NCBI RefSeq assembly: GCF_002288925.2
Contig: NW_022098037.1
Location: 1,328,384-1,392,383 of the forward strand
Length of the DNA: 64,000 nucleotides
Direction: 5' to 3'
Origin: Delphinapterus leucas
Lineage: Eukaryota; Chordata; Mammalia; Artiodactyla; Monodontidae
The position numbers and the translations under genes were made by a program. Every line of letters begins with the position of its first letter. Positions within the stretch are counted from its first letter, which is position 1. The notes under the pieces are model-generated. The model did no database searches. It saw nothing but the letters and a program-made list of their open reading frames with translations, and was not told where the DNA came from. Positions 48,153-60,260 of the stretch are shown here, piece after piece.

Positions 48153-48656
48153 TGAGACAGACCTGGGACCTGGGACCCTTTGCTGCAGTGCTGCAATGCT
48201 TGCACCTAGACACACCTCTCCTCAAGCAGCAAAATACAAAGAAACTATATGGGACTAAAAATAACTGTGTGCATGTGCAGTTGGGGCAAAATGTGGACCC
48301 AAAAGATACAAAAAGACAAAAGAAACCCCACTGCCATTTCTGAAGATCTGGGAGCAAAAACTGGGTGTCAGGAACAAAAGCAAGGGACTGCTCATGCCCC
48401 TCTGCACATAACACTACCTAAAGGGTGGACAAAACACCTAAGCCACCCCTCCGGCCCAACCCCTGGACACACCCCCTACCCTCACCCCATATAAGGAACA
48501 AGCTCACCCCCTCCTTGGGGAGCAAGCAAGGGAACCTGTTACTTGTTTTCACCCCCTCCTGCAGCGGATGCAGGAGCCCCAGAGGCCTGAATTTCTTGTC
48601 TGGCCTCGAGTCAATTTCTGTTGATTGGGGAAGGTCAAGAACCCTGGTCAGTATCA
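48153..48656 (+). mobile_element. Solo LTR of a class-I-type endogenous retrovirus with 4-bp duplication
   Basis: The 504-bp unit starts TGAGACAG and ends GTATCA, and is flanked by GGGT on both sides (48149-48152, 48657-48660). TG...CA ends plus a 4-bp duplication are typical of gammaretrovirus-like integrations. A TATA-like CATATAAGG is at about 48488-48496, followed by a C-rich leader and a U5-like end. No internal retroviral sequence adjoins it, so it is a recombined solo LTR. Confidence 0.8.
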
Positions 48657-48701
48657 GGGTCACATATTCCCTCTCATAAAGGGATGGGATTCCCTTTAGA
48701 C

Positions 48702-48913
48702 TAGGGTTTCTCAACCTTGATACCATTGGCATTTTAGGCTGGATAATTCTTTGTTATGGGGGACTGTCCTGTGCATTGTAGGTTGTTTAGCAGCATCCCT
48801 GGCCTTTACCCACTAGAGGCCAGGAGCATTCCCCAACCAGTTGCAACAACCAGAATGTCTCTAGACATTGTCAAATGTACCCTAGGAGGCAAAATCACCC
48901 TGAATGAAAAACA
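48702..48913 (-). mobile_element. MER20-type hAT DNA transposon
   Basis: GGGTTTCTCAACCTTG at the left and the right terminus near 48913, with 'ggataattctttgtt', 'gtcctgtgcattgtagg' and 'tctctagacattgtcaaatg' in reverse MER20 order. Flanking 8-mers CTTTAGAC and GTTTAGAT match at 6 of 8. MER20 copies are known to be co-opted as enhancers in some mammals. Confidence 0.85.
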
Positions 48914-49314
48914 CTGGTTTAGATAGTTTAGGATTACTCCAGAAGCTGAGGGAGGATCAGCTTTGTGTAAGGCAGATGGGGACATAGGTTTGAACTCATC
49001 AGGGTATTATCAGGAAGGTAATGGATCTGTTTAGGTAACTGACTAACAATGTCCATTATGCTTTTTGAACACAGAGGCATGACAGGTTCAGTGTGCAATT
49101 TAAAATGTTAGTTTTCTTCCATCTCATATGTTCTCAAAACCAATTTCTGCACAGTTTGGTGAAATTAGAAGTGAAAAAATGAATTTGTGTTAGAGGGATT
49201 GGTTATTGTCTCTTACCAGTTTCTTACAAAAGTAAAACTGAGTCAGGCCACTTTAAGTTGGAAGTTACAGAAACGCAATCCCAACCGCTTATGCAAAAGT
49301 GGAACTCACTGGTT

Positions 49315-49510
49315 CATAATAATAATTGTAGCCAAATTTTATCAAGTGCTTCCCCCTTAACAGGAATTGTTCTAAATGCTTTCTGTGTGTTAAGAGATCT
49401 AATTCTCATAACAATTCTGTGAGATCTTTACTATTATTTCCATAAGGAAACCAAAGCACAGGGAAGTTAAGTAACCAGTAACCAGCCAGTAAATGACGAC
49501 AATTTGTAAG
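49315..49510 (-). mobile_element. MIR SINE
   Basis: 'ctaattctcataacaattctgtgag', 'aaggaaaccaaagcacagggaagttaagtaac' in reverse MIR order. Confidence 0.8.
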
Positions 49511-49925
49511 TGCTATTGGAGCCCCAAGGAGGAACTGATTAATTCTGACCTGGATATAATAAGATCTCATAGAGAAGGGACATTTTTACTTTGCTTGGAA
49601 GGAAGGGTAAAATATTTATATAATTAGGATGGCATTGTGCTGAAGGTGGCATAGAGAGAAGGAGAAAATGTTCCCTCCTGCTGTGTAATGCTCACTCGGG
49701 GGTGGACTTCGGCAGAAGCCCTGGATCCCGAAAGGTAGAGCTCTACTCAATTTACAAGTCCCCACCTATTTCCCTCATAGGCACACTCACAGCTCTGATG
49801 TGGCTGGTTCCGGATGGATTCTGATATTAACTGCAAAGTACTTGGAAGCAGCACTCTGACTTTCAACTCTTCTTGGGAAGCTTGGCTCATGAGTCTAGAC
49901 ACCTTCTACCTTCACAGTGAGTGTC
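49511..49925. other. Non-coding DNA, nothing recognised
   Basis: No family identified. Confidence 0.4.
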
Positions 49926-49933
49926 TTCTAAAG

Positions 49934-50277
49934 TAGGGGTCCCTAACCCCCAGGCCACGGACTGGTACAGTCCGTGGCCTGTTAGGAACCAGGCCGCACA
50001 GCAGGAGGTGAACAACAGGCGAGTGAGCAAAGCTTCATCTGCATTTACAGCCGCTCCCCATAGCTCGCGTTACCGCCTGAGCGCCGCTTCCTGTCAGCAT
50101 TATGGTGAGTTGTATAATTATTTCATTATATATTACAATGTAATAATAATAGAAATAAAGTACACAATAAATGTAATGTGCTTGAATCATCCCAAAACCA
50201 TCCCCCTGCCCCCGGTCTGTGGAAAAATTGTCTTCCACAAAACCAGTCCCTGGTGCCAAAAAGGTTGGAGACTGCTG
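49934..50277. mobile_element. MER1-type (hAT-Charlie) non-autonomous DNA transposon
   Basis: Starts TAGGGGTCCC and ends GGTTGGAGACTGCTG, imperfect inverted termini. Flanked by TTCTAAAG (49926-49933) and TTCTAAAA (50278-50285), 7 of 8 matching, as expected for hAT. The left half is CpG-rich ('gaaccaggccgcacagcagg'), the right half AT-rich. Length 344 bp, no transposase. Confidence 0.85.
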
Positions 50278-50285
50278 TTCTAAAA

Positions 50286-51224
50286 GGTCTCCTTGCCCTT
50301 TCCTGTAATCTGACCTCAATCAGGATTGGGGTCATCACAAATAGCCTTGCAGTTTGTGTACTATACAATTCCAGGTGCACCACTCACAGAAAATTTTTAA
50401 ATGTCTGCAAGAAACCATAAACCTATGATTTTTCATCCCCAATACAACACCTGGAGCCCACACCAGCAGGAAACAGGCTGAGAAAATGTCAAATCTCCAA
50501 GAAGGCCATAGTCTCTAATACCAACTTCAGATGTGGCCGTGGAGGATAATGGTGAAAGAGCCCCCATATAGCAGAATCGAGGGTGATCAGAAAGGCCAAC
50601 CAAGGGGCTTACTCTCAGCCAGGGCAGGGAATCTTTGCAGTTCTTGCTCATTAGGATTTGACAGTTGCTGTGGACTAGTGATTACTATGTATTTCCCATT
50701 CTTCCCTTTTCTGACTTGGAGTTTTTATTGTGGTTAGCTAGTCTTTGTCATACCACTGCACATTGGCTGTCTTATGAGTCACTACTCCAAAAAGGAGCCA
50801 CATCCAAATATGATGGAAAGGACTGCTTAGCACTCAGAGATCTCGGACTCCAATAGATGTGGTAACTGGGTGGGACGTTGGATGGGTTTCCATGGGAAGG
50901 AGGTGAATTCGTTCTTATGTATCAGAAGGGTATGTATCAATACTTGGGTAGCCAGAGGTGGTCTGTAGAAGAGCCTACTAATTGGCCTCTGATATTCATT
51001 CTGTCAGTCTTTCTCTTACTAACAGAAGTGCCAGTTTTTAGCTGGGAACATGGCTCTCAAGCTAGAAACAGCATTTTCCAGCTTCCTCAGAATGTAGGCC
51101 ATATAGCTAAGTTCTGGCCAAAGAAAATACCTTTACTTATCTTTCTACCCTTTCCCATAAGGTGCAGTGTGGTGGTGAACCAGATTTGACCGTGCAGTAG
51201 ACAACTTCATTTAGTATATTTCTT
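50286..51224. other. Non-coding DNA; possible MaLR-type internal remnant at about 50640-51000
   Basis: 'ggactagtgattactatg', 'tctcggactccaatagatg' and 'gccagaggtgg' hint at an old ERV-derived repeat but I cannot place it. Confidence 0.3.
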
Positions 51225-51445
51225 TGCAGAGGTTGGCAAATTTTCTTAAAGGGCCTGATAGGAAATATTTTGACTTATAGGCCATAGGATCTCTGTCACA
51301 ACTATTCAATTTTGCTGTCACAGCAGCCATAGACAATACTTACACAATTGGGCATGGCTGTGTTCTAATAAAACTTTTTTTTTTTTTTAATAAAAACAAG
51401 CAATCACCCTACTGACAGTAGTTTCTCTACCCCTGCTCTAGTGGA
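51225..51445. mobile_element. hAT-type non-autonomous DNA transposon (name uncertain)
   Basis: Starts CAGAGGTTGGCAAATTTTC, contains 'aaagggcctgataggaaatatttt', 'agcagccatagacaatac' and 'tgttctaataaaactttt', and ends CCCCTGCTCTAG. This is a common mammalian element of about 220 bp. A T-run of about 15 expands its middle. Confidence 0.75.
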
Positions 51446-54079
51446 ACAATAACATAGGTGAAATCTGGGTCCTTGGACGACCTCATGGAAGAAAGTCACC
51501 CTACAGTCCACATCATCTACTAGCTCAGACTTTTATGTGAAGGAGAAATAATTCTTCAATCTTACTTAAGTCACTGTTATGTTGGATTCTGTTAAGGTGT
51601 TCAAACCAATGTCTTAATGCAACTATATCTTATTGTGAGAAATCCCCAAATATTTGTAGTCATGATCCACTAGAAGTATTATTACTTTATTTTAATCATT
51701 AATCTATTTCTAGAAAAAAAGAGCAATGATTTGGAAAGTAACTTTCTCAAAATCCCATGGCAAATCTGTGATGGTATTGAGAAATGCTCCCATTTCCCTT
51801 GATTTTGAAGATGTCAGGAGTAACAACTAAAGTTTTTTGTTTTTGTTTTTAACCTGAAATCATTGTGAAAGTGCTAAGGAAATGTCAAATGACCTCTGAG
51901 CCATTTATTTAGTGATAAGGATATAATGAATAACATTTCATTAAATGCACATTAGTTGTAGGTTCTTACCTGCAATCCTGGTTAAACATAAATATCCTAA
52001 AGGCAGCATGCTTGTAAAGGAAATTCCAATATGTTGCATAACATTTACATTTTACCCATCATTTAAGGCCGTGTATGCACTATTAACTTTTCTGACCATC
52101 TTCTTTATTCGTAATCAATATGAAATTGAGAAGAGCTTCCTTTCATGCTGCTGATAGCCCACTGTTTTCTGAAGAGCAAGATAATGACAACAAAAGAATT
52201 GGTCACTTTGAAAAAGAAAATTTACTAAATGAAGCAGGAGGATGGAGGGAATGGGTTATAATTTTTTTTTTTTTAGAAAATTTGCATCGATTGTTCATAT
52301 TAAAAAGGTCTTCAGAGTATTCTTTTTATTTGCCCTCTCTTTTTAGTGAAGACATCAGTGTGTACTCTGTTTAATGTTCTCATCTCTGTTGTAAATAGCA
52401 CATTTATTCATTTACTTAATTTCATCTTTTGGCTCTATAGTTTTAGAAGTGCCAAGTGATATTTATATTACCAGTTTGGATTTTTGCAGTAGTAGGTGTG
52501 GTTGCCTTATAAAAATTCTTTCGGTATAGCAAATGTCATGTTCCTTATTTGTGTGTTATTTTCTAAACATATTCAAGGCAGCACCCCCTGAGACAGCTGT
52601 GACAATAATGCCCCACCATGACAACAGAGGAACAGTGCCAAAGCTCAGCAAAACAAAATTTACTTGGCAGGGGAGAGAGAATAGAGGCTTTTCACAGCTC
52701 TTTGGAAATGCTAATAAGGTCTCAACCTTGAACCATGCTTACTTTTTATCTGGGAAACCCTTTCCAGTTACGATACCATCTGTATAAGTAGAAGGAAGAG
52801 ATTCCAAGCTGGGAGTTTATACAGCAGCAGATTTATGAGAAGGGCTAGTCCCAAATCCAGGTGCTTCCTTTTCATCTGAGATAACAGTACATTTGGGGAC
52901 ATTTTAAAGTCCATAGTCAACTTCTTTGGGCCCTTAAACTTGACAGTCTCCAGCTTGGCAGGCATTGCCACCCAGGGGTGGTGTTGTGTTAAAGTGGATG
53001 AAATACATTTGCAGTGTGTAAACAGTTGACTCAGAGCTCAGATTCTGTTCTGATGAATAGCTCTTTTAGCTTCCCATTTTGTCCTATGTTGCATAGTTGG
53101 AGAAAAATATTACTATTATTTAATGGCTCAATTTAACGATCCACACTAAACCAACTAAACTCAACCTTCACACTCACACCCTCCCTCCAATATGTGGCAT
53201 TAATCTTTTAAATAAGTGGTCAGAGGAATACCGTTTTATGGGCATGTTAAAACTGGTCATGCTGTTATGTCCCAACAACCCATGAAGCCTTGAAGCTGGG
53301 TTGTTGGGTGGAAACTTTCCCTTTCCTTTCTCTGCCACATCCTCATTGGAATGATAAGATGGATGGTGCTTTCCTTCTGTGATTTATCTGTGGTTTCAAT
53401 GGTGTAAATCCCATGAAGAGATGGTCTATTAAGAATTACAAAAGCCAACACTTTTAAATATCTGTTTGAAAACTTTATTCCTTTTTTACTGTTTCTAAAA
53501 GACTAAGAACCTTGAGGAATAAGCTGTAGCTCTCTTTTTGATCATTTTTAGTGTTAGTAATTTAAAGCCCCCCAATTATGTAAGCTGACATTGTTTAATA
53601 TAAAGACAGATAATACATGGGAATCATGGGAAACCCAAGCTGTATCATTGCATAGCAGAAGTCATCTATTGGTTATGATTAACTGTCTTAAAGTTTATCT
53701 TTTCCTACAGAAGAAACAATATTATTATTAGCAGGCCCCTTTGAATGCTTATTGTTATTATTCTTTAGTACTGGATATCAGGTAATATTTTTCTGTATAT
53801 TATTTTCATGCATAGTTAATAAGAAAAGCAGATGAGATAAAAACAACATAGGAATATTATTTATTATGTCTATGTAAATGAATAAGGCTTAAATATTTTA
53901 TGACAATTAAATTAGTAATATGAATAATAATATGTAATCACTGAGTGGTCTCCATAATAAAATGTTGAAAGTTATATTTACACTGATTTTCAAATTAAAG
54001 TGATTTAGGGAACAAAGCATACTTCCATAATAAAATCATTTTTCAGTGTTTCAACAAACCAAAATATATGTGTATATCT
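51446..54079. other. Unique AT-rich DNA, nothing recognised
   Basis: About 2.6 kb without a repeat family I can name; frames of up to 84 codons have no domain. This is the longest repeat-poor stretch, so it could hide an unannotated exon or regulatory element. Confidence 0.45.
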
Positions 54080-54545
54080 GTATGTAAGTAAAAGAATGCT
54101 TGTTGTAGAAAATTTGGAAAAATTTCACCTAAAATTTTATCAGAGATAAAAACAAATACTTTGTTACATCTTTCCAATCTTTTTTAAAAAATGCACACAA
54201 CCATTTTCTCTTTTACCTAATTGATATAAAAATCTATATAAATCCAACAGTGTTTTACTATCTGCTTTTGCTCTCACGATGTGATATTTTATACATTTTA
54301 CTATTTCTTTCAGTGTTATTTGGTAACATGATTTTAAAGCTTAATCAGACGAACATACCACAATTTATTTAACAAAATATCTATTGTTGAACATTTAGAT
54401 TGGGTTCAATTTTTCCTTTTTATAGTAACATTCAGCAGAATACCACTGAACATAAATCTTTGGATGCATCTTGATTATTTTCTTAGGATAAGTTCCTAAG
54501 TCTAACATTAGTGAGTCCAAAGTTATAGTCACCTCGACTTTAATG
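54080..54545 (-). mobile_element. Old L1 3' UTR fragment
   Basis: 'acataccacaatttatttaacaaa', 'tgttgaacatttagattgggttcaattttt' and 'taggataagttcctaa' follow the reverse old-L1 order. Confidence 0.6.
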
Positions 54546-54574
54546 GGTGAATAATTTAAAAATTTATTATTTTC

Positions 54575-54783
54575 GGGCTTCCCTGGTGGCGCAGTGGTTG
54601 AGAGTCCGCCTGCCGATGCAGGGGACACGGGTTCGTGCCCCGGTCCGGGAAGATCCCACATGCCGCAGAGCGGCTGGGTCCGTGAGCCATGGCCGCTGGG
54701 CCTGCGCGTCCGGAGCCTGTGCTCCGCAACGGGAGAGGCCACAGCAGTGAGAGGCCCGCGTACCGCAAAAAAAAAAAAAAAAA
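54575..54783 (+). mobile_element. CHR-2-like SINE, apparently young
   Basis: A-box TGGCGCAGTGG at 54587-54597 and B-box-like GGTTCGTGCC at 54630-54639 are well kept, tail is pure A (17). Perfect 10-bp duplication TATTATTTTC (54565-54574, 54784-54793). Of the five CHR-2 copies this one shows the most CpGs, suggesting recent insertion. Confidence 0.97.
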
Positions 54784-54793
54784 TATTATTTTC

Positions 54794-55542
54794 AAGTCAA
54801 TAGTTTCAGTTTCTATATGTGAGAAATAAATTCTCTAACAAAATAATCTTTTTTCTTTTTTAATGGTAAAGATAGTTTTGGCCTGTCCAACGAATGAAAC
54901 TTTATATCAGTGACTCTGTGTATGTGATTTTGTAAGCGTTGCAAAATGTATTTGGGGAACAAATTGCCTTGGAGACCCCTTCTGTATGAGTGCCCCATTG
55001 CTTCATTCACAGCAATCCATTTGCAGCTACAGGCTTGACATTATCACTCCTGTCATTTGGGCAGGGTTTTGGAGGGTGGAGGTAGAGACAAAGACTGGTG
55101 ACCAAAGATAGATTAGGAATTAATACCAAATCAGGCAAGAAGGACTTAAATAAATGGTGAGAACTGAGGCTGGTCAGAATGGGTCTGAGAACCAGAGTAG
55201 ATAATTTAATCTATTTTAATGAATGCTAATCAGCTGGCTTAGTGACAGTCTTGTCCTAATGTGCCAAAATACAAAGGCTTATGCAAACATTTGAGTATTG
55301 GATACAGTTTAGTTATTAAGATGTAGGCCCTGGGAACAGATTGCACAGTTGTATTCCGCTTCAATCGTTTACCTCTCCCCAACGCGCCCAAAAATGCAGC
55401 CACGTGAATCAAAATAATTATTAAAAATATTCACTTCAGAAGTGGTAGTGTTTTGAGTGCAAATGTAACCCAAAGGTCATGGACAAGCAATAATTACTTT
55501 TTAATAAATAATTTTTATGCATTGAGCAAAGCCAGAAGATTT
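54794..55542. other. Non-coding DNA, nothing recognised
   Basis: No family identified. Confidence 0.45.
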
Positions 55543-55557
55543 AAAAGCTATTTTGTG

Positions 55558-55900
55558 GGACTTCCCTGGTGGCACAGTGGTTAAGAATCCGCCTGCCAAT
55601 GCAGGGGACACGGGTTCAATCTCTGGTCCAGGAAGATCCCACATGCTGCGGAGCAACTAAGGCCGTGCACCACAACTACTGAGCCTGTGCTCTAGAGCCC
55701 ACGAGCCACAACTACTGAGCCCGAGTGCCACAACTACTGAAGCATGAGCGCTTAGACCCCGTGCTCCACCACAAGAGAAGCCACCACAATGAGAAGCCCA
55801 CGCACCCCAACGAAGAGTCGCCCCCGCTCGCCACAACTAGAGAAAGCCTGCGTGCAGCAACGAAGACCCAACACAGCCAAAAAAAAAAAAAAAAAATAGT
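55558..55900 (+). mobile_element. CHR-1-like SINE
   Basis: Plus-strand copy with poly-A of 18. Perfect 15-bp duplication AAAAGCTATTTTGTG (55543-55557, 55901-55915). Confidence 0.97.
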
Positions 55901-56204
55901 AAAAGCTATTTTGTGCTTGCACCGCTGTAATACTATGGAACAGTAAGGAATTTTCTTTAAAAGGGATAGAGCACCAGCCCACCAGGAAAGTTGTTGTTAC
56001 CTAGGACAGTCTTCCTTTCATCTAAAACCAAAGAATCGGCATAAATAATCCCTCCTCCCAAATTAAAGCGAGATAAGAAGGATAATCGAAATCTTGTGAG
56101 ACAGAGTTTATCAGAGAGATGTGATAGAGAGAGGTGACGTTAGGACCAAACAGACAATCCCTGTTGTCACTGTCCCTGTGGTCCTCTGGCCAGGGCTGGG
56201 TCTC

Positions 56205-56345
56205 TTAGAGCTGTGGTTTCCACATCTGAGCATCAGCTACAGCTGAGGCATTGACAGGTTCTAAGTCAGAATCTTTGTGGGGAGGGGACTTGAGATTCTA
56301 TCTTTTAAAAAAGTTTTTCAACTCAGTCAGGTTAGGAGCTGTTGT
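56205..56345 (+). mobile_element. MER5-type hAT fragment
   Basis: 'gtggtttccacatctgagcatcag' and 'agtcagaatctttgtggggaggggacttgagattct' resemble MER5. Decayed. Confidence 0.5.
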
Positions 56346-56849
56346 CTTGAACTTTATCGTTTTAAATTGTGATCATGGACTCTGGCCATCGACCTAGTAG
56401 AGTTTCTTAAAGTTATATAGTCTCCAAAGTAGGGATGTTAGAAAAAAATATTAGAAATATTTGTATATTTGTATTTTAAAAATCTCATTTAAAATGTACA
56501 TTTTTCATGCTTTATGAAATACATGATATGTGAGTACCTATTGTATGATATAATTTATAAATAAATATGAATGGGACTAGTGCTCAAAATGTTTTACTGA
56601 TAGGGTTGAGCAGTCAAAACAAAATTTGGGAACCACAGCCTTAGAAGGCTGGGAAAATGAAAACTTATCCTGAAGGGGCAGGTCTGTATTCAAAATGAAT
56701 ATTTGGCCTTCAGAAGCAGATATAATGGACACTACATTTCTAGAGTCACTGTATCATAGAGCATGACTGACCCAGGCAGGACAAGGGTAAAATGCCAGGA
56801 AAAGGAGAAACCTGGGCAGGAATTAGGGTTCTGACCACTGATAGTTCAA
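56346..56849. other. Non-coding DNA, nothing recognised
   Basis: 'gggaaccacagccttag' (56629-56645) may be a stray MER5 terminus. Confidence 0.4.
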
Positions 56850-57090
56850 GAGGCAACATGGTGTAGCAAACAGGTAATAGGTTTAGGAGTTAGCAGATCT
56901 GACCTAAACTTTGGGTTCTGCCACCTCACGGCTGTGTTACCCCATCTCTCAGTCTCAGTTTCCCCATCTGTAAAACAGGGATAGAAATACTTGCAGAGAT
57001 GCTTTGAGGATTAAATGAGATAATGTATATTTTAACAGAGTTCAGCACATAGTAGGTACTCTATAAAATGAGAGCTATTGTTATTAAGAG
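56850..57090 (+). mobile_element. Near full-length MIR SINE
   Basis: 'gcaacatggtgtagcaaac', 'gctgtgttacccc', CAGTTTCCCCATCTGTAAAA, GAGGATTAAATGAGATAATG and 'cacatagtaggtactc' in forward order. Confidence 0.9.
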
Positions 57091-57109
57091 CTATTGTTAG
57101 TAATCGTAC

Positions 57110-57380
57110 CATTTATAGAGGCAGTGTAAGGTAGTGGCTGATAGTATAGGCTCTGAAGTCAATTTGCCAGAGTTGGAATCCTGGCATTGCCACTCACTAA
57201 CTGTTAAGTCAGACCGCGTGATGGTACTACTACTACTATGAATAATAATAGTAATACTACCTATTTCCTGGGGTTGTTATGAAGTTTTAAAGAGATTATA
57301 TAATGTAGAGTATTGTAGGATGGTTTCTGCCTCAGATTAATATATGCTTGCTGTTAACTGCTATCATTATCATCATTGTT
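57110..57380 (+). mobile_element. Second MIR SINE in tandem
   Basis: 'gaggcagtgtaaggtagtggctgatag', 'gttggaatcctggcattgccactcac' and 'ctggggttgttatgaagttttaaagag' in forward order. It lacks most of the CAGTTTCC core. Confidence 0.8.
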
Positions 57381-57487
57381 GCATCAGTTTTTTTAAGTGA
57401 GGAGGTAAATAATAACTGAACAATTGTAACCATGTGTTTTCAATTCTGTAATTAATAACCAAGTAAAATGACCAGTAAATCTGCTGG

Positions 57488-57652
57488 TATCTTTCTCAAA
57501 TATTTGTGTACATTAAAATCATCTGTGGGGCTCATGAAGGACAAAGCTAAGTCCCACTTCAAACTTCAGAATTTTTACAGTGGAGCCCAGGAAGCTGTAT
57601 TTAACACAAGACACACAGGTGGTTCTGATACGTTAGAAAGTTTGAGAACAAG
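57488..57652 (+). mobile_element. MER5-type hAT element
   Basis: 'tttctcaaatatttgtgtacattaaaatcatctg', 'gaatttttacagtggagccc' and the end 'gaaagtttgagaac' follow MER5 order over about 165 bp. Confidence 0.7.
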
Positions 57653-58239
57653 AGATTATAGTGTCCTTCTCTTAATTTTTTTAGTTCTCCACAATTCAGT
57701 TTTTCCCAAAAGCGCCAAGAAGGTCATTCAGATAGTGTTAAATTAGAAATACCTCTGTGATCCAATTGACCATCTGATTTGATTATTACTTGATGCCTAA
57801 ATAAATTGTACTCTGGATTTAGACTATTAGGCCACTGGTTGGGAGTTTTGAAATGCTTACCTTTCATTTGGAGGTTACACTTTGCTTTTTATTTTCACTT
57901 ACCACCATCTTACTATATACTTTACGGTTCAAGATAAATTAACATATTGATAGTCAAGAGTGGAAGGGAATTTAGAGATGAACTAATTCAATGTCCAGAT
58001 TTGATTAAGAGGCTATGTCTAGTTGAAATAGCCTGTGTTCCTCTATGTTGAAATAATCAATATGCTACAATACCTAATACCTATGCTGATGCTTTAAAGT
58101 ACTTTAAAGTTTAAAGTATGTCACAGAAAACTTTTGACTTACTTGCGTTTATCTACTTGGAGTAACTCTCATATACAGTGGAAGACAAAGCTAACAAGGT
58201 ATCAGTTGTCTTAAAGTTCTGTTGTTACTATCTTATATA
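57653..58239. other. Non-coding DNA, nothing recognised
   Basis: No family identified. Confidence 0.4.
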
Positions 58240-59110
58240 ATGTCTTTCCCCTTTATAAAATTATAAAATATAGTAAGCATACAGAAAAGGTATATAAAAT
58301 AATATGACAAATAATAAATGACCACTACCTAGCTTAAAAGAATCTTAGCATTTAACCACATTTCTTTCAGATCTTTTTGTTTCTTTTTTTGGCATAAGAG
58401 TACCAAAAAGTAATATATACTGGTTGAGATATGGTGTGTTCCCCTCCTCTGTCCTTCTCCTGTGATAACCACTATCCTGAAGTTGGTGTTTATCATCCCA
58501 TGCCTGCTTTTGTTTTTGTCTTATTTTTGCCTGTTTTATACTCTTTTTTTTTTGAGTTATGCATCCATAAACAGTAGGTAGGGTTGTTTGCACGATTTTA
58601 AACTTTATATGAATGGTATACTGTACCTATAGTCTGCAAATTATTATATTTTTTGCTTAACATAATAGATTTATATGTGTTGACAGATGCTGCTCTCATA
58701 CATTTATTTAAACTGCTGTACACTGTGCCATTGTTTAAATATACCATAGTTTATTTACCTATTCTTCTTTTGCTGGATGTTTAGGTTTTTTACTTGATGT
58801 GTTTCCTTATGCACATGTGTGAGAGCTTTTCTATGGTATAAACCAACAAGTGGGATGTACATTTAACTTAGATATTGCCAAATTGCTCTGTTATGCAAAT
58901 TATAGTGCATTAGAGTTCCTATTTTTTCCACCCCTTCAATATCGCTGGTTATTATCAGACTTCTTAATTTATGTGAATCTGATGGCATCTCATTCATTGC
59001 TTACATTTACATTTCTCTGATTACTAGTGAGATTGAATATCTCTTTAGATGTTTATTGATCATTTTTCTAAATCCTATATATTTTTTCTAAACAGTGTCA
59101 AAGTTTTGCT
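58240..59110 (-). mobile_element. Old L1 3' UTR (L1M/L1ME-type)
   Basis: 'cctgtgataaccactatcctga', 'tataccatagtttatttacctattc', 'tttgctggatgtttaggtt', 'gatattgccaaattgctct' and 'gatggcatctcattcattgc' are in the reverse L1 order. Confidence 0.8.
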
Positions 59111-59929
59111 TTTCATATTTAAATTTTTAAACTTCCTGAAGCTGATTTGTGTGTGTGTGTGTATAGTGTGAGTTATTTTTTCTACATATAAAACTACTTA
59201 TTAACATGTTCTGAATGTTAAAAAATAGATTTTTTTACGGTGCAAGTAGAGTCGTATCTTTCCAGGCTTTTTTTCCCTCTTTACATTTCAATGATTCTGA
59301 AATTCTTAACTGCCAACAGAGCTGTGCATCAAAAGACATTTTACATAGTTACCATTTTATAGGTACATGGAAACTTAGCCTTGTATAGAAATTTCTATCA
59401 TTTGATTGTCACATTGGTTGTTATTTGCATAGTATCATAAATATTTAAATTTACGTCCCTCAGTGTCACTTAAAATAATTTCAAAAAGATTACACTTTAA
59501 TGTAGCATTGTAAAGTTACTGTTTATTCAAAAGGGCATGGAAAAAAATCTATGGGATATAAATTTTTTTATGAGGGAACAAAAGTTTGTCATTCTAAGAC
59601 TGGCTTGCTGACTGTATTTTCTTGATTAGCAAAAGCCACATGCTTGGTTCCAAGAAGGGGAGCCGCACACAAATACTGTTTAATATTCTTACTGTGACAT
59701 GTGTCACAGGCCTGACAATGCAGTTAAAGGCAGTGGAAATTGCCAAGTATAGGAGAGATTGGTTTGACTGATTCACACATCATGAAAGATTCAGGCACTA
59801 AATATAAGTCAAAATTTTCTAGATAATAGTCAAGGAAACCTGTCTGATTTTTACAGTCATATGTAATTCAACTAAGAAAATAGAAACAAATGCAGAGTAC
59901 AGAATATATCCTGGCATTCTTTATTTTCT
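59111..59929. other. Unique AT-rich DNA with (GT)n
   Basis: A short GT tract is at 59148-59162; otherwise nothing recognised. Confidence 0.45.
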
Positions 59930-60260
59930 TTTTGAATTTTATTTTATTTATTTTTTTATACAGCAGGTTCTTACTAGTTATCCATTTTATATATATTAGT
60001 GTATATATGTCAATCCCAATTACCCAATTCATCACCCCCCACCCCCCGCTGCTTCCCCCCTTGGTGTCCATATGTTTGTTCTCTACGTCTGTGTCTCAAT
60101 TTCTGCCCTGCAAACCAGTTCATCTGTACCATTTTTCCAGGTTTCACATATATGCGTTAATATACGATATTTTCCTCTTTCTGACTTACTTCACTCTGTA
60201 TGATAGTCTCTAGATCCATCCACGTCTCTACAAATGACCCAATTTCCTTCCTTTTTATGG
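59930..60260 (-). mobile_element. L1 3' UTR, left arm of a head-to-head pair
   Basis: Reverse-complement L1 3' end with T-rich tail at left, then 'ttatacagcaggttcttac', 'ttggtgtccatatgtttgttctctacgtctg' and 'gtatgatagtctctagatccatcc'. This 3' UTR differs from the L1s ending at 21618, 47880 and 30883. Confidence 0.85.

Noticed and set aside
49921..50283. 120-codon plus-strand frame
   Set aside because: Spans the MER1-type transposon, which has no coding function.
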